This document shows positions 1-8,525 of a DNA stretch of 64,000 nucleotides, in pieces. The stretch comes from Paraburkholderia guartelaensis (lineage in GTDB: Bacteria; Pseudomonadota; Gammaproteobacteria; Burkholderiales; Burkholderiaceae). Under the pieces are notes generated by a model. That model saw only the letters and a program-made list of their open reading frames with translations. It was not told the DNA's origin and made no database searches. Each line of letters starts with the position of its first letter. Position 1 is the stretch's first letter. The stretch spans positions 124,001-188,000 of the forward strand of contig NZ_SMOD01000011.1 in NCBI RefSeq assembly GCF_004353905.1, in the 5' to 3' direction. The position numbers and the translations under genes were made by a program.

Positions 1-248
1 AGGAAGTGGTCGAACGCGTGGCGCGCCTCGATACGATCTGCCGGACCTACGACGCGCCGCTCGCTGCGGCGGCACTGCAGTTTCCCTATGCGCACCCGGC
101 CGTGGCGACGGTGCTCAACGGCGCACGCAGCCCGCAGGAGGTGCGCGAGAACGTCGCCTCGTTCGAGACGAATTTGCCCCGCGGGTTGTGGCTCGCGCTG
201 CGCGACAAGGGTCTCATCGATCCGCGTGCGCCGCTTCCGCAGGCTTGA
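1..248 (+). CDS. Aldo/keto reductase, C-terminal part (cut by window edge)
   Basis: About 82 codons are visible in frame with the left edge, ending at the TGA at 246. The stretch has the C-terminal signature of aldo/keto reductases of the D-threo-aldose 1-dehydrogenase (L-fucose dehydrogenase) type: a helix rich in Ala followed by QFPYAHPAVATVLNGARS and then a PQEVRENVASF segment, which in this family binds the NAD(P) adenine end. The stop is 3 bases before the next ATG, so the gene is part of the same operon as the lactonase behind it. That pairing (aldose oxidised to lactone, lactone then hydrolysed) supports an aldose 1-dehydrogenase role, probably on L-fucose. The catalytic Tyr/Lys/Asp/His residues lie upstream of the window, so activity and exact substrate cannot be checked here. 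Confidence 0.82.
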   Translation, partial: EVVERVARLDTICRTYDAPLAAAALQFPYAHPAVATVLNGARSPQEVRENVASFETNLPRGLWLALRDKGLIDPRAPLPQA

Positions 249-251
249 GCG

Positions 252-1136
252 ATGACTACGATCTCTACGATCGAACGAATCGACGCCCATCAGCATTATT
301 GGGACCCCGCGCGCGGCGATTACGGCTGGCTCACGCCTTCGATGACCGTGCTTTATCGTGCGTTCGGACCCGCCGATCTCGCGCCGCTGCGCGCGTCGTG
401 CGGCGTGGCGCGCACAGTGGTCGTGCAGGCCGCGCCGACTGTCGAAGAAACGCGCTGGCTGCTCGATCTTGCGCGCAACGAGCCCTCGATTGCGGGCGTG
501 GTGGGCTGGGTGCCGCTGGACGACCCCCACGTCGCCACGCTGATCGCCGAACTCGCGCGCGAGCCGAAGCTGCGCGGCGTGCGCCCCATGCTGCAGGACC
601 TGCCCGACGACGACTGGATCGCAAAAGCCGATACCGCGCGCGGCGTGCAAGCGCTCATCGCGCACGATCTCGCTTTCGACGCGCTCGTGTTCACACGTCA
701 TGCGAATGCGCTGGCGACTTTCCTCGCGCGGCATCCGACGCTGCGCGTGGTGATCGATCATGGCGCGAAGCCGCCAATCGCGGCGGGCGGCGAGAGCGGT
801 TTTACCGCGTGGGCGCAGGCCATCACGCGCTTCGCGCAGTTTGCGCACGTGCACTGCAAGCTGTCGGGGCTCGCGACCGAAGCCGCGCCTGGCTGGGACG
901 ACGCCACGCTGGCGCCGTGGGTCGCGCATATGCTCGCGTCGTTCGGACCGCGACGTCTCATGTGGGGTAGCGACTGGCCGGTGCTGAACCTCAATGGCGA
1001 CTACGCACGCTGGCATGCGAGCGCGCAACAGCTCACCAGGACACTGTCCGCAGACGAACGCGCCGCCGTATTCGGCGGCAACGCTGCAGCTTTTTATCGG
1101 CTTGAAACCGGGCTCGGGGGCCATCCAGCCGGTTAG
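252..1136 (+). CDS. Amidohydrolase-family sugar lactonase (L-fuconolactonase-like)
   Basis: This is a 294-residue protein of the COG3618 amidohydrolase family, the usual length. The metal-binding HxH sits at residues 13-15 in DAHQHYWDP, a VIDHGAKPP segment gives the middle histidine, and the catalytic Asp is in WGSDWPV at about 239-243. Members hydrolyse 1,4- or 1,5-lactones of sugar acids; the close relatives beside aldose dehydrogenases act on L-fucono-1,5-lactone. It starts 3 bases after the aldo/keto reductase and is followed by an SDR and a FAH-family gene, which is the order expected for oxidative, non-phosphorylated breakdown of a 6-deoxy sugar. Other lactones such as L-rhamnono- or L-arabinono-lactone are possible substrates. 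Family call is firm, substrate is inferred from neighbours. Confidence 0.85.
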   Translation: MTTISTIERIDAHQHYWDPARGDYGWLTPSMTVLYRAFGPADLAPLRASCGVARTVVVQAAPTVEETRWLLDLARNEPSIAGVVGWVPLDDPHVATLIAELAREPKLRGVRPMLQDLPDDDWIAKADTARGVQALIAHDLAFDALVFTRHANALATFLARHPTLRVVIDHGAKPPIAAGGESGFTAWAQAITRFAQFAHVHCKLSGLATEAAPGWDDATLAPWVAHMLASFGPRRLMWGSDWPVLNLNGDYARWHASAQQLTRTLSADERAAVFGGNAAAFYRLETGLGGHPAG

Positions 1137-1293
1137 AAAACGTCCGCCGAACGCCACGAAGCGCGCCTGCGTCGCCATAATGGCCGTTTGCGTCATCCCA
1201 ACTTCTTCCCGCGATTTCATCGCTCGATCGCGGCATGAGACGCCTGCTGCAATACGGGGTATCGCCGTGCCGCGCTTCCAACCGGAGTGGCAG

Positions 1294-2037
1294 ATGGTAC
1301 AAAGACTGGCCGGCAAGACGGCCTTGATCACCGCGGCGGGCCAGGGCATTGGCTACGCGGCCGCCGAACTGTTCGCGCGCGAAGGCGCACGCGTGATCGC
1401 TACTGACCTGCGCATCGATGCACTCGCGGCGCTGCCGGTCGAGGCGCGCAAGCTCGACGTGCTCGACGGCGCGGCCATCACCTCGCTCGCGCAGGAACTG
1501 GGCGCGATCGACGTGCTGTTCAACTGCGCGGGCTTCGTGCACGCGGGCTCGATCCTGGAAGCGAGCGAAGAAGACTGGGACTTCGCGTTCGATCTGAACG
1601 CGAAGGCGATGTACCGGACCATCCGCGCCTTCCTGCCGGCCATGCTGACGAAGGGCGGCGGGTCGATCATCAACATGTCGTCGGCGGCGTCGAGCGTGAA
1701 GGGCGTACCCAACCGCTTCGTGTACGGCGCCTCGAAGGCCGCTGTGATAGGGTTGACGAAGGCTGTTGCCGCGGATTTCGTGACGCGCGGCGTCCGCTGC
1801 AACGCGATCTGCCCGGGCACGGTGTCGTCGCCGTCGCTGGAGGAGCGCATCGCCGCGCAGGCGGCGGCACAGGGCACGAGCGTGGACGCGGCGCGCGCTG
1901 CGTTCGTCGCACGCCAGCCGATGGGGCGCGTGGGCAAGCCCGAGGAAATCGCGGCGCTCGCGCTCTACCTCGCCTCCGATGAATCAGGATTCACGACGGG
2001 CCAGGCGCATGTGATCGACGGCGGATGGTCTAACTAG
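1294..2037 (+). CDS. SDR-family 2-keto-3-deoxy sugar-acid dehydrogenase
   Basis: The 247-residue protein is a classical short-chain dehydrogenase. The nucleotide-binding loop reads TAAGQGIG (13-20), with Ala in place of the first Gly of TGxxxGIG, as is common in the deoxy-fuconate dehydrogenase subgroup. NCAG follows, and the active site is Ser about 130, Tyr144 and Lys148 (YGASK). I chose the ATG at 1294 because a GGAGTGG ribosome site precedes it and the Rossmann strand then begins at the usual distance; an open frame extends further upstream but lacks any family similarity. Expected reaction: NAD-linked oxidation of 2-keto-3-deoxy-L-fuconate (or L-rhamnonate) to the 2,4-diketo acid, which the next gene would cleave. 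A dehydratase must supply the substrate and is not in the window. Confidence 0.85.
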   Translation: MVQRLAGKTALITAAGQGIGYAAAELFAREGARVIATDLRIDALAALPVEARKLDVLDGAAITSLAQELGAIDVLFNCAGFVHAGSILEASEEDWDFAFDLNAKAMYRTIRAFLPAMLTKGGGSIINMSSAASSVKGVPNRFVYGASKAAVIGLTKAVAADFVTRGVRCNAICPGTVSSPSLEERIAAQAAAQGTSVDAARAAFVARQPMGRVGKPEEIAALALYLASDESGFTTGQAHVIDGGWSN

Positions 2038-2106
2038 TTAGCCCTAACATTCGCCCAAGGCGATTCTGACCGACTGCAACGCACAGACACACGAGGAACA
2101 CAGACG

Positions 2107-2955
2107 ATGAAACTGCTTCGCTATGGCCCGAAGGGCCACGAAAAACCGGGCCTGCTCGACGCCGAAGGCCGCATTCGCGCGCTCTCAGGCAACGTGGCCG
2201 ACATTGCGGGCGACGTGCTCTCGGACGCCGGCCTCGCACAACTGCGCACGATCGACCCGGAAACGCTGCCGCTCGTCGAAGGCAATCCGCGTATCGGGCC
2301 CTGCGTGGGCCACATCGGCAAGATGGTCTGCATCGGTCTGAACTATGCCGATCACGCCGCCGAGTCGGGCATGGCGGTGCCGAGCGAGCCGGTCGTCTTC
2401 AACAAGTGGACGAGCGCCATCGTCGGCCCGAACGACGACATCGAGATCCCGCGCGGCTCGAAGAAGACCGACTGGGAAGTGGAGCTGGGCGTGGTGATCG
2501 GCAAGCACGCGAAGAACGTGAGCGAAGCCGATGCGCTCAACTACGTGGCGGGCTACTGCGTGGTGAACGACGTGTCCGAGCGCGAATGGCAGATCGAGCG
2601 CGGCGGCCAGTGGGACAAGGGCAAGGGCTTCGACACCTTCGGCCCGACCGGCCCGTGGCTCGTCACCCGCGACGAAGTGGCCGATCCGCAAAACCTCTCC
2701 ATGTGGCTCGAAGTGGACGGCCATCGCTACCAGAACGGCAGCACGCGCACGATGATCTTTACGGTCGCGAAGCTCGTTTCGTATCTCTCGGAGTGCATGA
2801 GCCTGCAGCCGGGCGACGTGATCTCCACCGGCACGCCGCCGGGCGTGGGCATGGGCGTGAAGCCGAACCCCGTGTTCCTGAAGGCGGGGCAGACGGTGCG
2901 CCTTGGCATCGAGGGCCTGGGCGAACAGCAGCAGAAAACGCGCGCGGCAGAGTAA
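2107..2955 (+). CDS. Fumarylacetoacetate hydrolase-family protein (2,4-diketo-3-deoxy-L-fuconate hydrolase-like)
   Basis: The 282-residue protein has the full FAH fold: a short N-terminal domain, then GLNYADHAAESG at about 77, the metal ligands in DWEVELGVVIG, VVNDVSEREWQ, KGFDTFGPTGPW, and the closing GDVISTGTPPGVGMG loop. These carbon-carbon hydrolases cut 1,3-diketo acids with a divalent metal; in the L-fucose and L-rhamnose oxidative routes the products are pyruvate and L-lactate. It follows the SDR gene by 69 bases and has a GAGGAAC ribosome site. Proteins of this kind are often labelled ureidoglycolate lyase; nothing nearby concerns purine breakdown, so I prefer the sugar-acid role. A strong hairpin terminator follows, which makes this the last gene of the operon. 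Confidence 0.85.
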   Translation: MKLLRYGPKGHEKPGLLDAEGRIRALSGNVADIAGDVLSDAGLAQLRTIDPETLPLVEGNPRIGPCVGHIGKMVCIGLNYADHAAESGMAVPSEPVVFNKWTSAIVGPNDDIEIPRGSKKTDWEVELGVVIGKHAKNVSEADALNYVAGYCVVNDVSEREWQIERGGQWDKGKGFDTFGPTGPWLVTRDEVADPQNLSMWLEVDGHRYQNGSTRTMIFTVAKLVSYLSECMSLQPGDVISTGTPPGVGMGVKPNPVFLKAGQTVRLGIEGLGEQQQKTRAAE

Positions 2956-2976
2956 GCGCGCCTGAAGAAGCACGAA

Positions 2977-3025
2977 AAAGCGCGCGAGGAGAGGCGGGAC
3001 AAACCCGCTTCGCCTCGCGCGCTTT
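2977..3025. terminator. Bidirectional hairpin terminator between convergent genes
   Basis: AAAGCGCGCGAGG at 2977-2989 pairs perfectly with CCTCGCGCGCTTT at 3013-3025, and an inner GCGGG/CCCGC pair closes the loop. The rightward strand runs into TTTGTTTTG and the leftward strand into a run of T from the AAAAA at 2975-2979, so it can end both the sugar-acid operon and the thioesterase gene. Confidence 0.85.
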
Positions 3026-3044
3026 GTTTTGCGGCGCAGTCCTT

Positions 3045-3488
3045 TCAGTTCGTCGGACTTTTGTCTTCCGGCCCGCTGCCTTCCGCGAGCCGGTTCACCG
3101 TCCCCTGCGCCAGCGCCACGAGCTTTTCGTCGCCGTTTTCCATCACGTACACGCTGCACTGGCAGGTGGCCTGGTACCGCCCGGCGTGCACCACGCGCGC
3201 GCGTGCCAGCAGCGTGCCCTTGAGCGCCGGGCGCAGATAGTTGATCTTGTATTCGCCCGTCACCACCCGCGGCCCGAGGGCCAGCGCGCCGGCGAAGGTC
3301 AGCGCATTGTCGGCGAGATAGCTGATCACGCCGCCGTGCACGAAGCCGTGCTGCTGCTTGAGGTCATCGCGTACCGGCAGGCGCAGGGTCAGCTCGTCGG
3401 CTCCCACATGCATCAGTTCGGTTCCGAGCAGCACGCTGAACGGTTGGGCATGCAAAGCGCCGCGCGCGCGGTCCACAAGATCTGTCAT
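3045..3488 (-). CDS. PaaI-type hotdog thioesterase
   Basis: From the ATG at 3488 this is 147 residues, normal for a single hotdog-fold thioesterase. The core HGFVHGGVISYLAD segment carries the HGG turn and the Asp that is catalytic in many PaaI-like enzymes; strands KINYLRPALKGTL and GRYQATCQCSVYV follow in order. Such enzymes hydrolyse acyl- or aryl-CoA esters in the cytoplasm, often as a rescue step when CoA is trapped. The start was chosen because AGGGA precedes it; an upstream extension to 3557 shows no family match. It stands alone between convergent and divergent neighbours, so no substrate can be inferred. Confidence 0.85.
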   Translation of the reverse strand: MTDLVDRARGALHAQPFSVLLGTELMHVGADELTLRLPVRDDLKQQHGFVHGGVISYLADNALTFAGALALGPRVVTGEYKINYLRPALKGTLLARARVVHAGRYQATCQCSVYVMENGDEKLVALAQGTVNRLAEGSGPEDKSPTN

Positions 3489-3696
3489 CGTCGCATTCCC
3501 TGGGTCTATCCCCGAGTGGTTTCCTAACCACTCTAGGAAGCATCGGCGTCGAGTCAAGGTGAATCGAATCGAGCCGGCATTCTATTGTTGCGAGAAATGC
3601 AGGGAATGACCGTGTAACCATTGCCGAAATGATCCGTTGCGCATTTTGGGGCGTTTTTTCACGGTTTAGGGCTCAAAAACCACGTTTGCGCGGCCG

Positions 3697-3723
3697 TAAA
3701 CGCAGTGCGGGCCCGAGCGATCA
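3697..3723 (+). promoter_or_regulatory. Possible sigma-28 (FliA) promoter of the chemoreceptor gene
   Basis: TAAA at 3697-3700 is followed after exactly 15 bases by AGCGATCA at 3716-3723, matching five of eight positions of the flagellar consensus GCCGATAA. The predicted transcript would start about 35 bases before the chemoreceptor start codon. The match is moderate; the second chemoreceptor gene in the window shows the same arrangement. Confidence 0.4.
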
Positions 3724-3765
3724 CATGCTCGTGCCTCACTCATTCACTGCCATCCAGGTGTCCCG

Positions 3766-5325
3766 ATGTTCAGCAAGATCAAGGTCGCATCCGGCCTGTT
3801 GTGTGTCCTCGTCGCGTTCTGTGTACTGCAGCTCGTGACAGCAGGACTTGGTTACTGGTCGCTTACGCGCACGCATGACGACGTGGCCGACCTTTCGAAG
3901 GTGGCGTTGCGGCAGGCGAGTGCCGCCAACGTCATCACCCAGCAATTGATGGACGCCCGTATCAATCTCTCGCGCGCGGGCACGCGCATGGTCCGCGGCG
4001 GCACGGTGCCGACCGACATGGTCAATCACGCGCGCGACCAGCTGGCCGCCGCCGACACCACGTTCGCGGCGCTCATGGCCGTCCCGCCGATCAACGATGA
4101 CAACCGCGCGCGCGTCGCCGCGCTCGGCGAGCGCTATCAGGTGTACCGCAAGGCGCTCGGCGAGCTGATCGACGACCTCAACGGCAACAATCTGCAGGCC
4201 TTCCTCGACCAGCCGACGCAGTCGTACCAGGACGCCTATCTCGCCGAACTGCACGCCTTCGCGCAGTTCAGCGCCGCGGCGAGCCGCGCTTCGCTCGATT
4301 CGATCGACTCGCGCCTCGCACTCTTCCAGGGCGTGGGCATCGTCATCCTGCTCCTGCTGATCGCGCTCGCGACCGGCGTGCACTTCGCGCTGCGCCGCGG
4401 CGTGGTGGAGCCGCTCGAGGAAGCGGGCCGCCATTTCGACCGCATCGCGCGCGGGCGCCTCGACGAGCGCGTCGCCACGCGCGGCGAGAACGAGATCGGC
4501 CGGCTGTTCCAGGGTCTTGCGCTGATGCAGTCGAGCCTGGCGCGTACGGTCCACACCGTGCGCGAAACGGCGGGCTCGATTAACGTGGGCGCCGACGAGA
4601 TCGCCACCGGCAACGCCGATCTTTCGGCGCGCACCGAATCGCAGGCGGCGTCGCTGGAGCAAACGGCGGCGAGCATGGAGGAACTGACGGGCACCGTGCG
4701 CAACACGGCCGAGAACGCACGCGAGGCGAACGCACTGGCGGAAGCGGCGCTCGACGCAACCGCGCGCGGCGGCGCCGTCGTGGGCGAGGTGGTCGAGCGC
4801 ATGCGCGGCATTGCGCAAAGCTCGGACAAGATCGCCGAGATCATCGGCGTGATCGACGGCATCGCGTTCCAGACCAACATTCTCGCGCTCAACGCCGCGG
4901 TGGAAGCAGCGCGTGCGGGCGAGCAGGGCCGGGGTTTCGCGGTCGTGGCGGGCGAGGTGCGCGGGCTCGCGCAGCGCAGCGCGCAGTCGGCCAAGGAGAT
5001 CAAGACGCTGATCAGCGAGTCGGTTTCGCAGATCCGCGGCGGTTCGGAGCTGGTGGAGCGCGCGGGCGAGTCGATGCGCGAGGTGTCGAACTCGATCTCG
5101 CGAGCCACGCAGATGATGGCGGGTATCAGCGCCTCGTCGCTCGAGCAGAGCACGGGCATTGATCAGGTGAATCAGGCCGTCTCGCAGATGGACCAGATGA
5201 CCCAGCAGAATGCGGCGCTCGTCGAGGAGGCCGCCGCTGCCGCGGCCTCGCTGCATCAGCAGACGCGCCAGCTTTCCGAGGCCGTGGCCGCGTTCGAGAT
5301 TTCGCCGGCGGTGCTGGCGGCCTAA
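3766..5325 (+). CDS. Methyl-accepting chemotaxis protein (Tar-type ligand domain)
   Basis: The 519-residue receptor has a first membrane segment at about 7-29, a periplasmic four-helix bundle of the Tar type to about 185, a second membrane segment at 188-210, a HAMP linker (ERVATRGENEIGRL region) and a cytoplasmic signalling hairpin. The hairpin tip is recognisable near 366-400 in IAFQTNILALNAAVEAARAG. The C terminus ends in FEISPAVLAA with no NWETF-like tether, so adaptation enzymes must be recruited through other receptors. No che or flagellar genes lie nearby, so this is an orphan receptor serving a cluster elsewhere. The ligand cannot be read from the sequence. The ATG at 3766 places a charged N terminus directly before the first membrane helix. 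Confidence 0.93.
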   Translation: MFSKIKVASGLLCVLVAFCVLQLVTAGLGYWSLTRTHDDVADLSKVALRQASAANVITQQLMDARINLSRAGTRMVRGGTVPTDMVNHARDQLAAADTTFAALMAVPPINDDNRARVAALGERYQVYRKALGELIDDLNGNNLQAFLDQPTQSYQDAYLAELHAFAQFSAAASRASLDSIDSRLALFQGVGIVILLLLIALATGVHFALRRGVVEPLEEAGRHFDRIARGRLDERVATRGENEIGRLFQGLALMQSSLARTVHTVRETAGSINVGADEIATGNADLSARTESQAASLEQTAASMEELTGTVRNTAENAREANALAEAALDATARGGAVVGEVVERMRGIAQSSDKIAEIIGVIDGIAFQTNILALNAAVEAARAGEQGRGFAVVAGEVRGLAQRSAQSAKEIKTLISESVSQIRGGSELVERAGESMREVSNSISRATQMMAGISASSLEQSTGIDQVNQAVSQMDQMTQQNAALVEEAAAAAASLHQQTRQLSEAVAAFEISPAVLAA

Positions 5326-5398
5326 GCGACTCGAGCGGTCTGGGCGCCCTTGCGGCGGGCTTGCGCCCGCCTGGTTCGGCGCTTTGTGCTGTTGCGCC

Positions 5399-6484
5399 TC
5401 AGACGCCCATGCCCTGGTAGGCCGTCAAGAGGTGATACGGCGTCGTGGACGGCATGTCCGCGCGCGCCACCTCGCCGTTTGCGCTACGGCATTCCACCCA
5501 GCCCTGCGCCGTGAGGAAGCGCGGCGCGAAGCGCCCGATCTGCGGCGCTAGCCCGGCGCGCACCGCGGCGTCGCCGTGCGTGGCGAGCGCGCGCAGGTAT
5601 TCCGTTTGCGCCCAGATGCGCTGGGTCGCATCAATCACCCGGCCCTGCTCGTCGAGCGCGGCCGCCACGGCTCCCGTTTCCGGGTCCACGCCGTGCTTCT
5701 GTGCAAAGGCGAAGGCGCGCGCGAGCGCTTCGTCCAGTCCCGATGCGCCCAACCGGGCGCCTGCACGCGAAGCCAGCCAGAACCATTCGAACTGATGTCC
5801 GGGCTCGAGGCGGTTGTCCGCCGCGCCGACCGGCAATTCGGCGATGCAGCCCGTCGGCGCATGCAGGAAGCCGCGCGCGAGCGCCTCGACGAGACGCGTG
5901 ATCGCCGTGTCGAACGCGCTGTCGCCGGTCGCCTCGCTCGCCGCGAGCCAGGCTTCGGTGAGGTGCATGAGCGGATTCTGCAGCGGGCCGCCGGTGACGC
6001 TTGCAAAGGAAGCGTCGAGCGCCGCGTTGAGCAGGCCGTCGCGGGCCGCGAAGCGGTCGACGATCAGCGAGGACGTTTCTCGCGCGACGTCGAGCGCCTC
6101 GGCCGCGCCGAAGCGCTGGCCATAGGCCGCGGTTGCGAACACCACGAAGGCGTGCGTGTAGAGGTCCTTGGTGGTGTCGAGCGGCGCGCCGGCCGCGTCG
6201 ACGCTATAGAACCATCCGCCGTGCTGCGGGTCCCGATAAGTGTGGCGCAGGGTTTCGAAGAGCGTTTGCGCGTGCGCGGCGTCGCCAGCCTGCGAGAAAA
6301 CGAAGAGCTGGCGGGCGCACGCCATCGCGCGATAGCGCGTGACGGGCAGCGGCTGCGCGCCGGCCGCATCGAGCGCCTCGTAGGGCAGGCGCAGTTCGGC
6401 GTTGAAGCCCGGGCCGCGCCACATCGGCAGGACGACGCGGTCGAAATGCTCGCGCAGGCTGGCTGCGCTCGTAGGTGTGTTCAT
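5399..6484 (-). CDS. AGE-family sugar epimerase/isomerase
   Basis: The 361-residue protein resembles N-acylglucosamine 2-epimerase and the related aldose-ketose isomerases that act on free mannose or sulfoquinovose. Family landmarks seen are RYRAMACARQLFVFSQAGD near residue 50, the DTTKDLYTHAFVVFATAAY helix, PLMHLTEAWLAASEATGD, and LEPGHQFEWFWL with the His and Glu used for acid-base catalysis. The fold is an (alpha/alpha)6 barrel and the length is slightly short of the 390-420 residues of true epimerases, closer to D-mannose isomerases. It is convergent with the chemoreceptor gene and divergent from mgtC. Function as a cytosolic sugar isomerase is likely; the sugar is not known. Confidence 0.82.
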   Translation of the reverse strand: MNTPTSAASLREHFDRVVLPMWRGPGFNAELRLPYEALDAAGAQPLPVTRYRAMACARQLFVFSQAGDAAHAQTLFETLRHTYRDPQHGGWFYSVDAAGAPLDTTKDLYTHAFVVFATAAYGQRFGAAEALDVARETSSLIVDRFAARDGLLNAALDASFASVTGGPLQNPLMHLTEAWLAASEATGDSAFDTAITRLVEALARGFLHAPTGCIAELPVGAADNRLEPGHQFEWFWLASRAGARLGASGLDEALARAFAFAQKHGVDPETGAVAAALDEQGRVIDATQRIWAQTEYLRALATHGDAAVRAGLAPQIGRFAPRFLTAQGWVECRSANGEVARADMPSTTPYHLLTAYQGMGV

Positions 6485-6618
6485 GGCGAAAAGTTGCGGC
6501 GAAGCGCGTCACATCGAAAGTGCAATGCCGGCGATTGTACGCATTCGCGCATGACGCGGACATTCCAGTCTGCCGCAGCGCGCTCGCCCACGACAACAAG
6601 ACCAGGAGGGTGATAACA

Positions 6619-7305
6619 ATGATCGGAAACTGGGAACTCATTTCGCGGCTGGTGCTGGCCGCGCTGCTCGGCAGCGTGATCGGCTTCGAGCGCGAGCGGC
6701 TTTCGTGGGCGGCGGGGCTGCGCACCCATATGCTGGTAAGCGTGGGCTCGGCGCTCATCATGCTCGTCTCCGCCTACGGTTTCGCGGACGTCCTCAAGGA
6801 CGACCACGTCGTGCTCGATCCTTCGCGGATGGCCGCGCAGGTCGTCTCGGGCATCGGCTTTCTCGGCGCGGGCTCGATCCTGCTGCGCGGCGAGATCGTG
6901 CGCGGCCTCACGACGGCGGCGAGCCTCTGGTCGGTCGCGGCCGTGGGTCTTGCGGTAGGCGGCGGGCTCTACACGGGCGCGATCGCGGCAACCGTCATCA
7001 TTCTCATCATCCTCGCGGGCATCAAGCCGCTCGAGCGGCGCTTCATCACGTTCCGGCAGCGGCGCCAGCTCACGCTGCTCGTGAGCCGCGGCGCGCTCAC
7101 GTTTCACTCGCTGCACGACGCGCTCGGCACGTCGAGCCCGCGCGTGAAGCAGTTCGTCGTGCAGCAGAGCGACGACTCGCCCGAGCTCGACGAAGTGATG
7201 ATCACGCTGAGCCGCGTGTCGTCGATGGAGTACGAGGCGATTTGCGCGACGCTGCGCCGCTTGCCCGACGTGAAGGACTTTCGCGAGGACGGCGCACCGG
7301 GTTGA
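6619..7305 (+). CDS. MgtC/SapB-family membrane protein
   Basis: The 228-residue protein has the MgtC family signature: RLVLAALLGSVIGFERER at the N terminus, AAGLRTHMLVSVGSALIML, then AAQVVSGIGFLGAGSIL and a further membrane pair, giving four to five helices within the first 150 residues. The C-terminal 75 residues form a soluble ACT-like domain (VSRVSSMEYEAICATLRRLPD). Members support growth at low magnesium and, in pathogens, survival in macrophages, partly by modulating the F-type ATP synthase; many soil-bacterial members are of unknown role. The ATG at 6619 has an excellent AGGAGGG site. It is transcribed divergently from the sugar isomerase gene, with about 130 bases between them and no recognisable magnesium leader. 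Confidence 0.9.
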   Translation: MIGNWELISRLVLAALLGSVIGFERERLSWAAGLRTHMLVSVGSALIMLVSAYGFADVLKDDHVVLDPSRMAAQVVSGIGFLGAGSILLRGEIVRGLTTAASLWSVAAVGLAVGGGLYTGAIAATVIILIILAGIKPLERRFITFRQRRQLTLLVSRGALTFHSLHDALGTSSPRVKQFVVQQSDDSPELDEVMITLSRVSSMEYEAICATLRRLPDVKDFREDGAPG

Positions 7306-7463
7306 CTGCGCGGGGCGTTGGGTCGATGCCGGCTGGGTAAGTGGGGGAAGAGCACCTGGCCGCGCGTTCTGGCGTGCGACAATGGGCGTTCGAACCAGAA
7401 CACGAGGACGTCGCCAAGCGGCCGTGACCGGCCGGCGCGCGACGCGAACCGCATCGCTGACCC

Positions 7464-8393
7464 ATGGCTGATTACGCAGATACCGCATCCTTGAGCTCTT
7501 CGCATCCCGAACGCAACGCGCCGTGGCAGCCCCGCGCGACGTCTGAGTCGTCCAACGTTACTGAATCCCCGATTGCTGTCGAATCCGATGCTCCGCACGC
7601 GCTTGCCGGCGAGGGGGGCGCGGCCGTTGCCGAAGCGGATGCCGCCGTGCGCCAGGGCACACTGAGCGGCTTCGAAAACCCCGAGTCCACTCAAGCGGTG
7701 GCAGCGCCCGTCGACGAAGCCAGCGCGACGAGCCCTGTTGCGGCTGCAACGACCGCGCGCCGCGCGCCGCGGGCGAAACGTGCCGCGGCTCCCGCCGTGG
7801 CCGAGGCGGTGGAGCCGGGCGTTGGGGCGGTGCAGGAACCGGCTGCCGCAGCCTTTGTCGCCGAGCCGTCGTTTGCCGCCGGCCCTGCTGAGCGTGTGGA
7901 ACCCGCCGGGTTCGCGCCCGAAGCGGCTCAGTCGGCCAGCGAGCCGGACGCGCTGACGCAGCGCCTCGACGCGCTCCAGGGCGCGCTCGCCGAGCAGCGC
8001 CGCGTGGCGGCCGCCTCGTCGCGGCAACAAAAGTGGGTGCTCGCCGCCGCTTCGGCGGCGGTGCTCGCATCGGTCGGCTTCGGGATCGCGCAGTCGGTGC
8101 GGCTCGACAGCCTTGCGAACGAATCCCGCGCAGATGAGGCGCGCCTCGAGCAGTTCATCCTGAAGCAGCAATCCACGCTCGACGACCTGTCCCAGCGCGT
8201 TGCCGCGCAAACCGCCGCCGCCACGGCCGCTGCTGCGGCGGCTACCGCTGCCGCGGAAACTCAGGCCGCGCCCCCGGCACGCGTCTCGGCCAGGGCGGTG
8301 CCCGCCAAGGCCTCGCCCGCGCCCGCGCGCCATGCATCGGCCCATTCCACGCGTGCAGCTCACGCGAAAAGCGCCCAGAAAGCCACGCGCTGA
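7464..8393 (+). CDS. Ala-rich single-pass membrane protein of unknown function
   Basis: The 309-residue product is not one I recognise. Residues 1-185 are low-complexity, rich in Ala, Glu and Pro, with a basic patch TTARRAPRAKRAA near 97-109. A membrane helix at about 190-208 (VLAAASAAVLASVGFGIA) is followed by a predicted coiled coil of about 35 residues (LEQFILKQQSTLDDLSQRV), an Ala run and a Lys/His/Ala tail. The layout, a long disordered head, one membrane anchor and a coiled coil, fits a scaffold or envelope tether of the kind common in Burkholderiales. Codon use agrees with the neighbours. It stands alone between mgtC and a hairpin at 8433-8462. No start better than the ATG at 7464 was seen, and no clear ribosome site precedes it. 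Confidence 0.7.
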   Translation: MADYADTASLSSSHPERNAPWQPRATSESSNVTESPIAVESDAPHALAGEGGAAVAEADAAVRQGTLSGFENPESTQAVAAPVDEASATSPVAAATTARRAPRAKRAAAPAVAEAVEPGVGAVQEPAAAAFVAEPSFAAGPAERVEPAGFAPEAAQSASEPDALTQRLDALQGALAEQRRVAAASSRQQKWVLAAASAAVLASVGFGIAQSVRLDSLANESRADEARLEQFILKQQSTLDDLSQRVAAQTAAATAAAAAATAAAETQAAPPARVSARAVPAKASPAPARHASAHSTRAAHAKSAQKATR

Positions 8394-8432
8394 CCGGCTT
8401 CGTCCCGTGATCCCGCCCCTGTATCCGAAATC

Positions 8433-8462
8433 TCGATGCGTTGTTTTGTTGCAACGCATCGA
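8433..8462. terminator. Perfect 11-bp inverted repeat, possible terminator
   Basis: TCGATGCGTTG at 8433-8443 pairs with CAACGCATCGA at 8452-8462 across an 8-base loop (TTTTGTTG). It lies 40 bases after the Ala-rich gene. There is no T run after the stem, so it could be a factor-assisted terminator or a protein site instead. Confidence 0.5.
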
Positions 8463-8525
8463 ATGCGCTCGACCCCGTGCGACGGCGCGCCGCAGTTTTC
8501 TTGCTGCGCTGCACTAGCGTTGCCC

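Noticed and set aside
6485..6618. Possible magnesium leader before the mgtC-like gene
   Set aside because: No leader peptide, no clear alternative hairpins and the interval is only about 130 bases.
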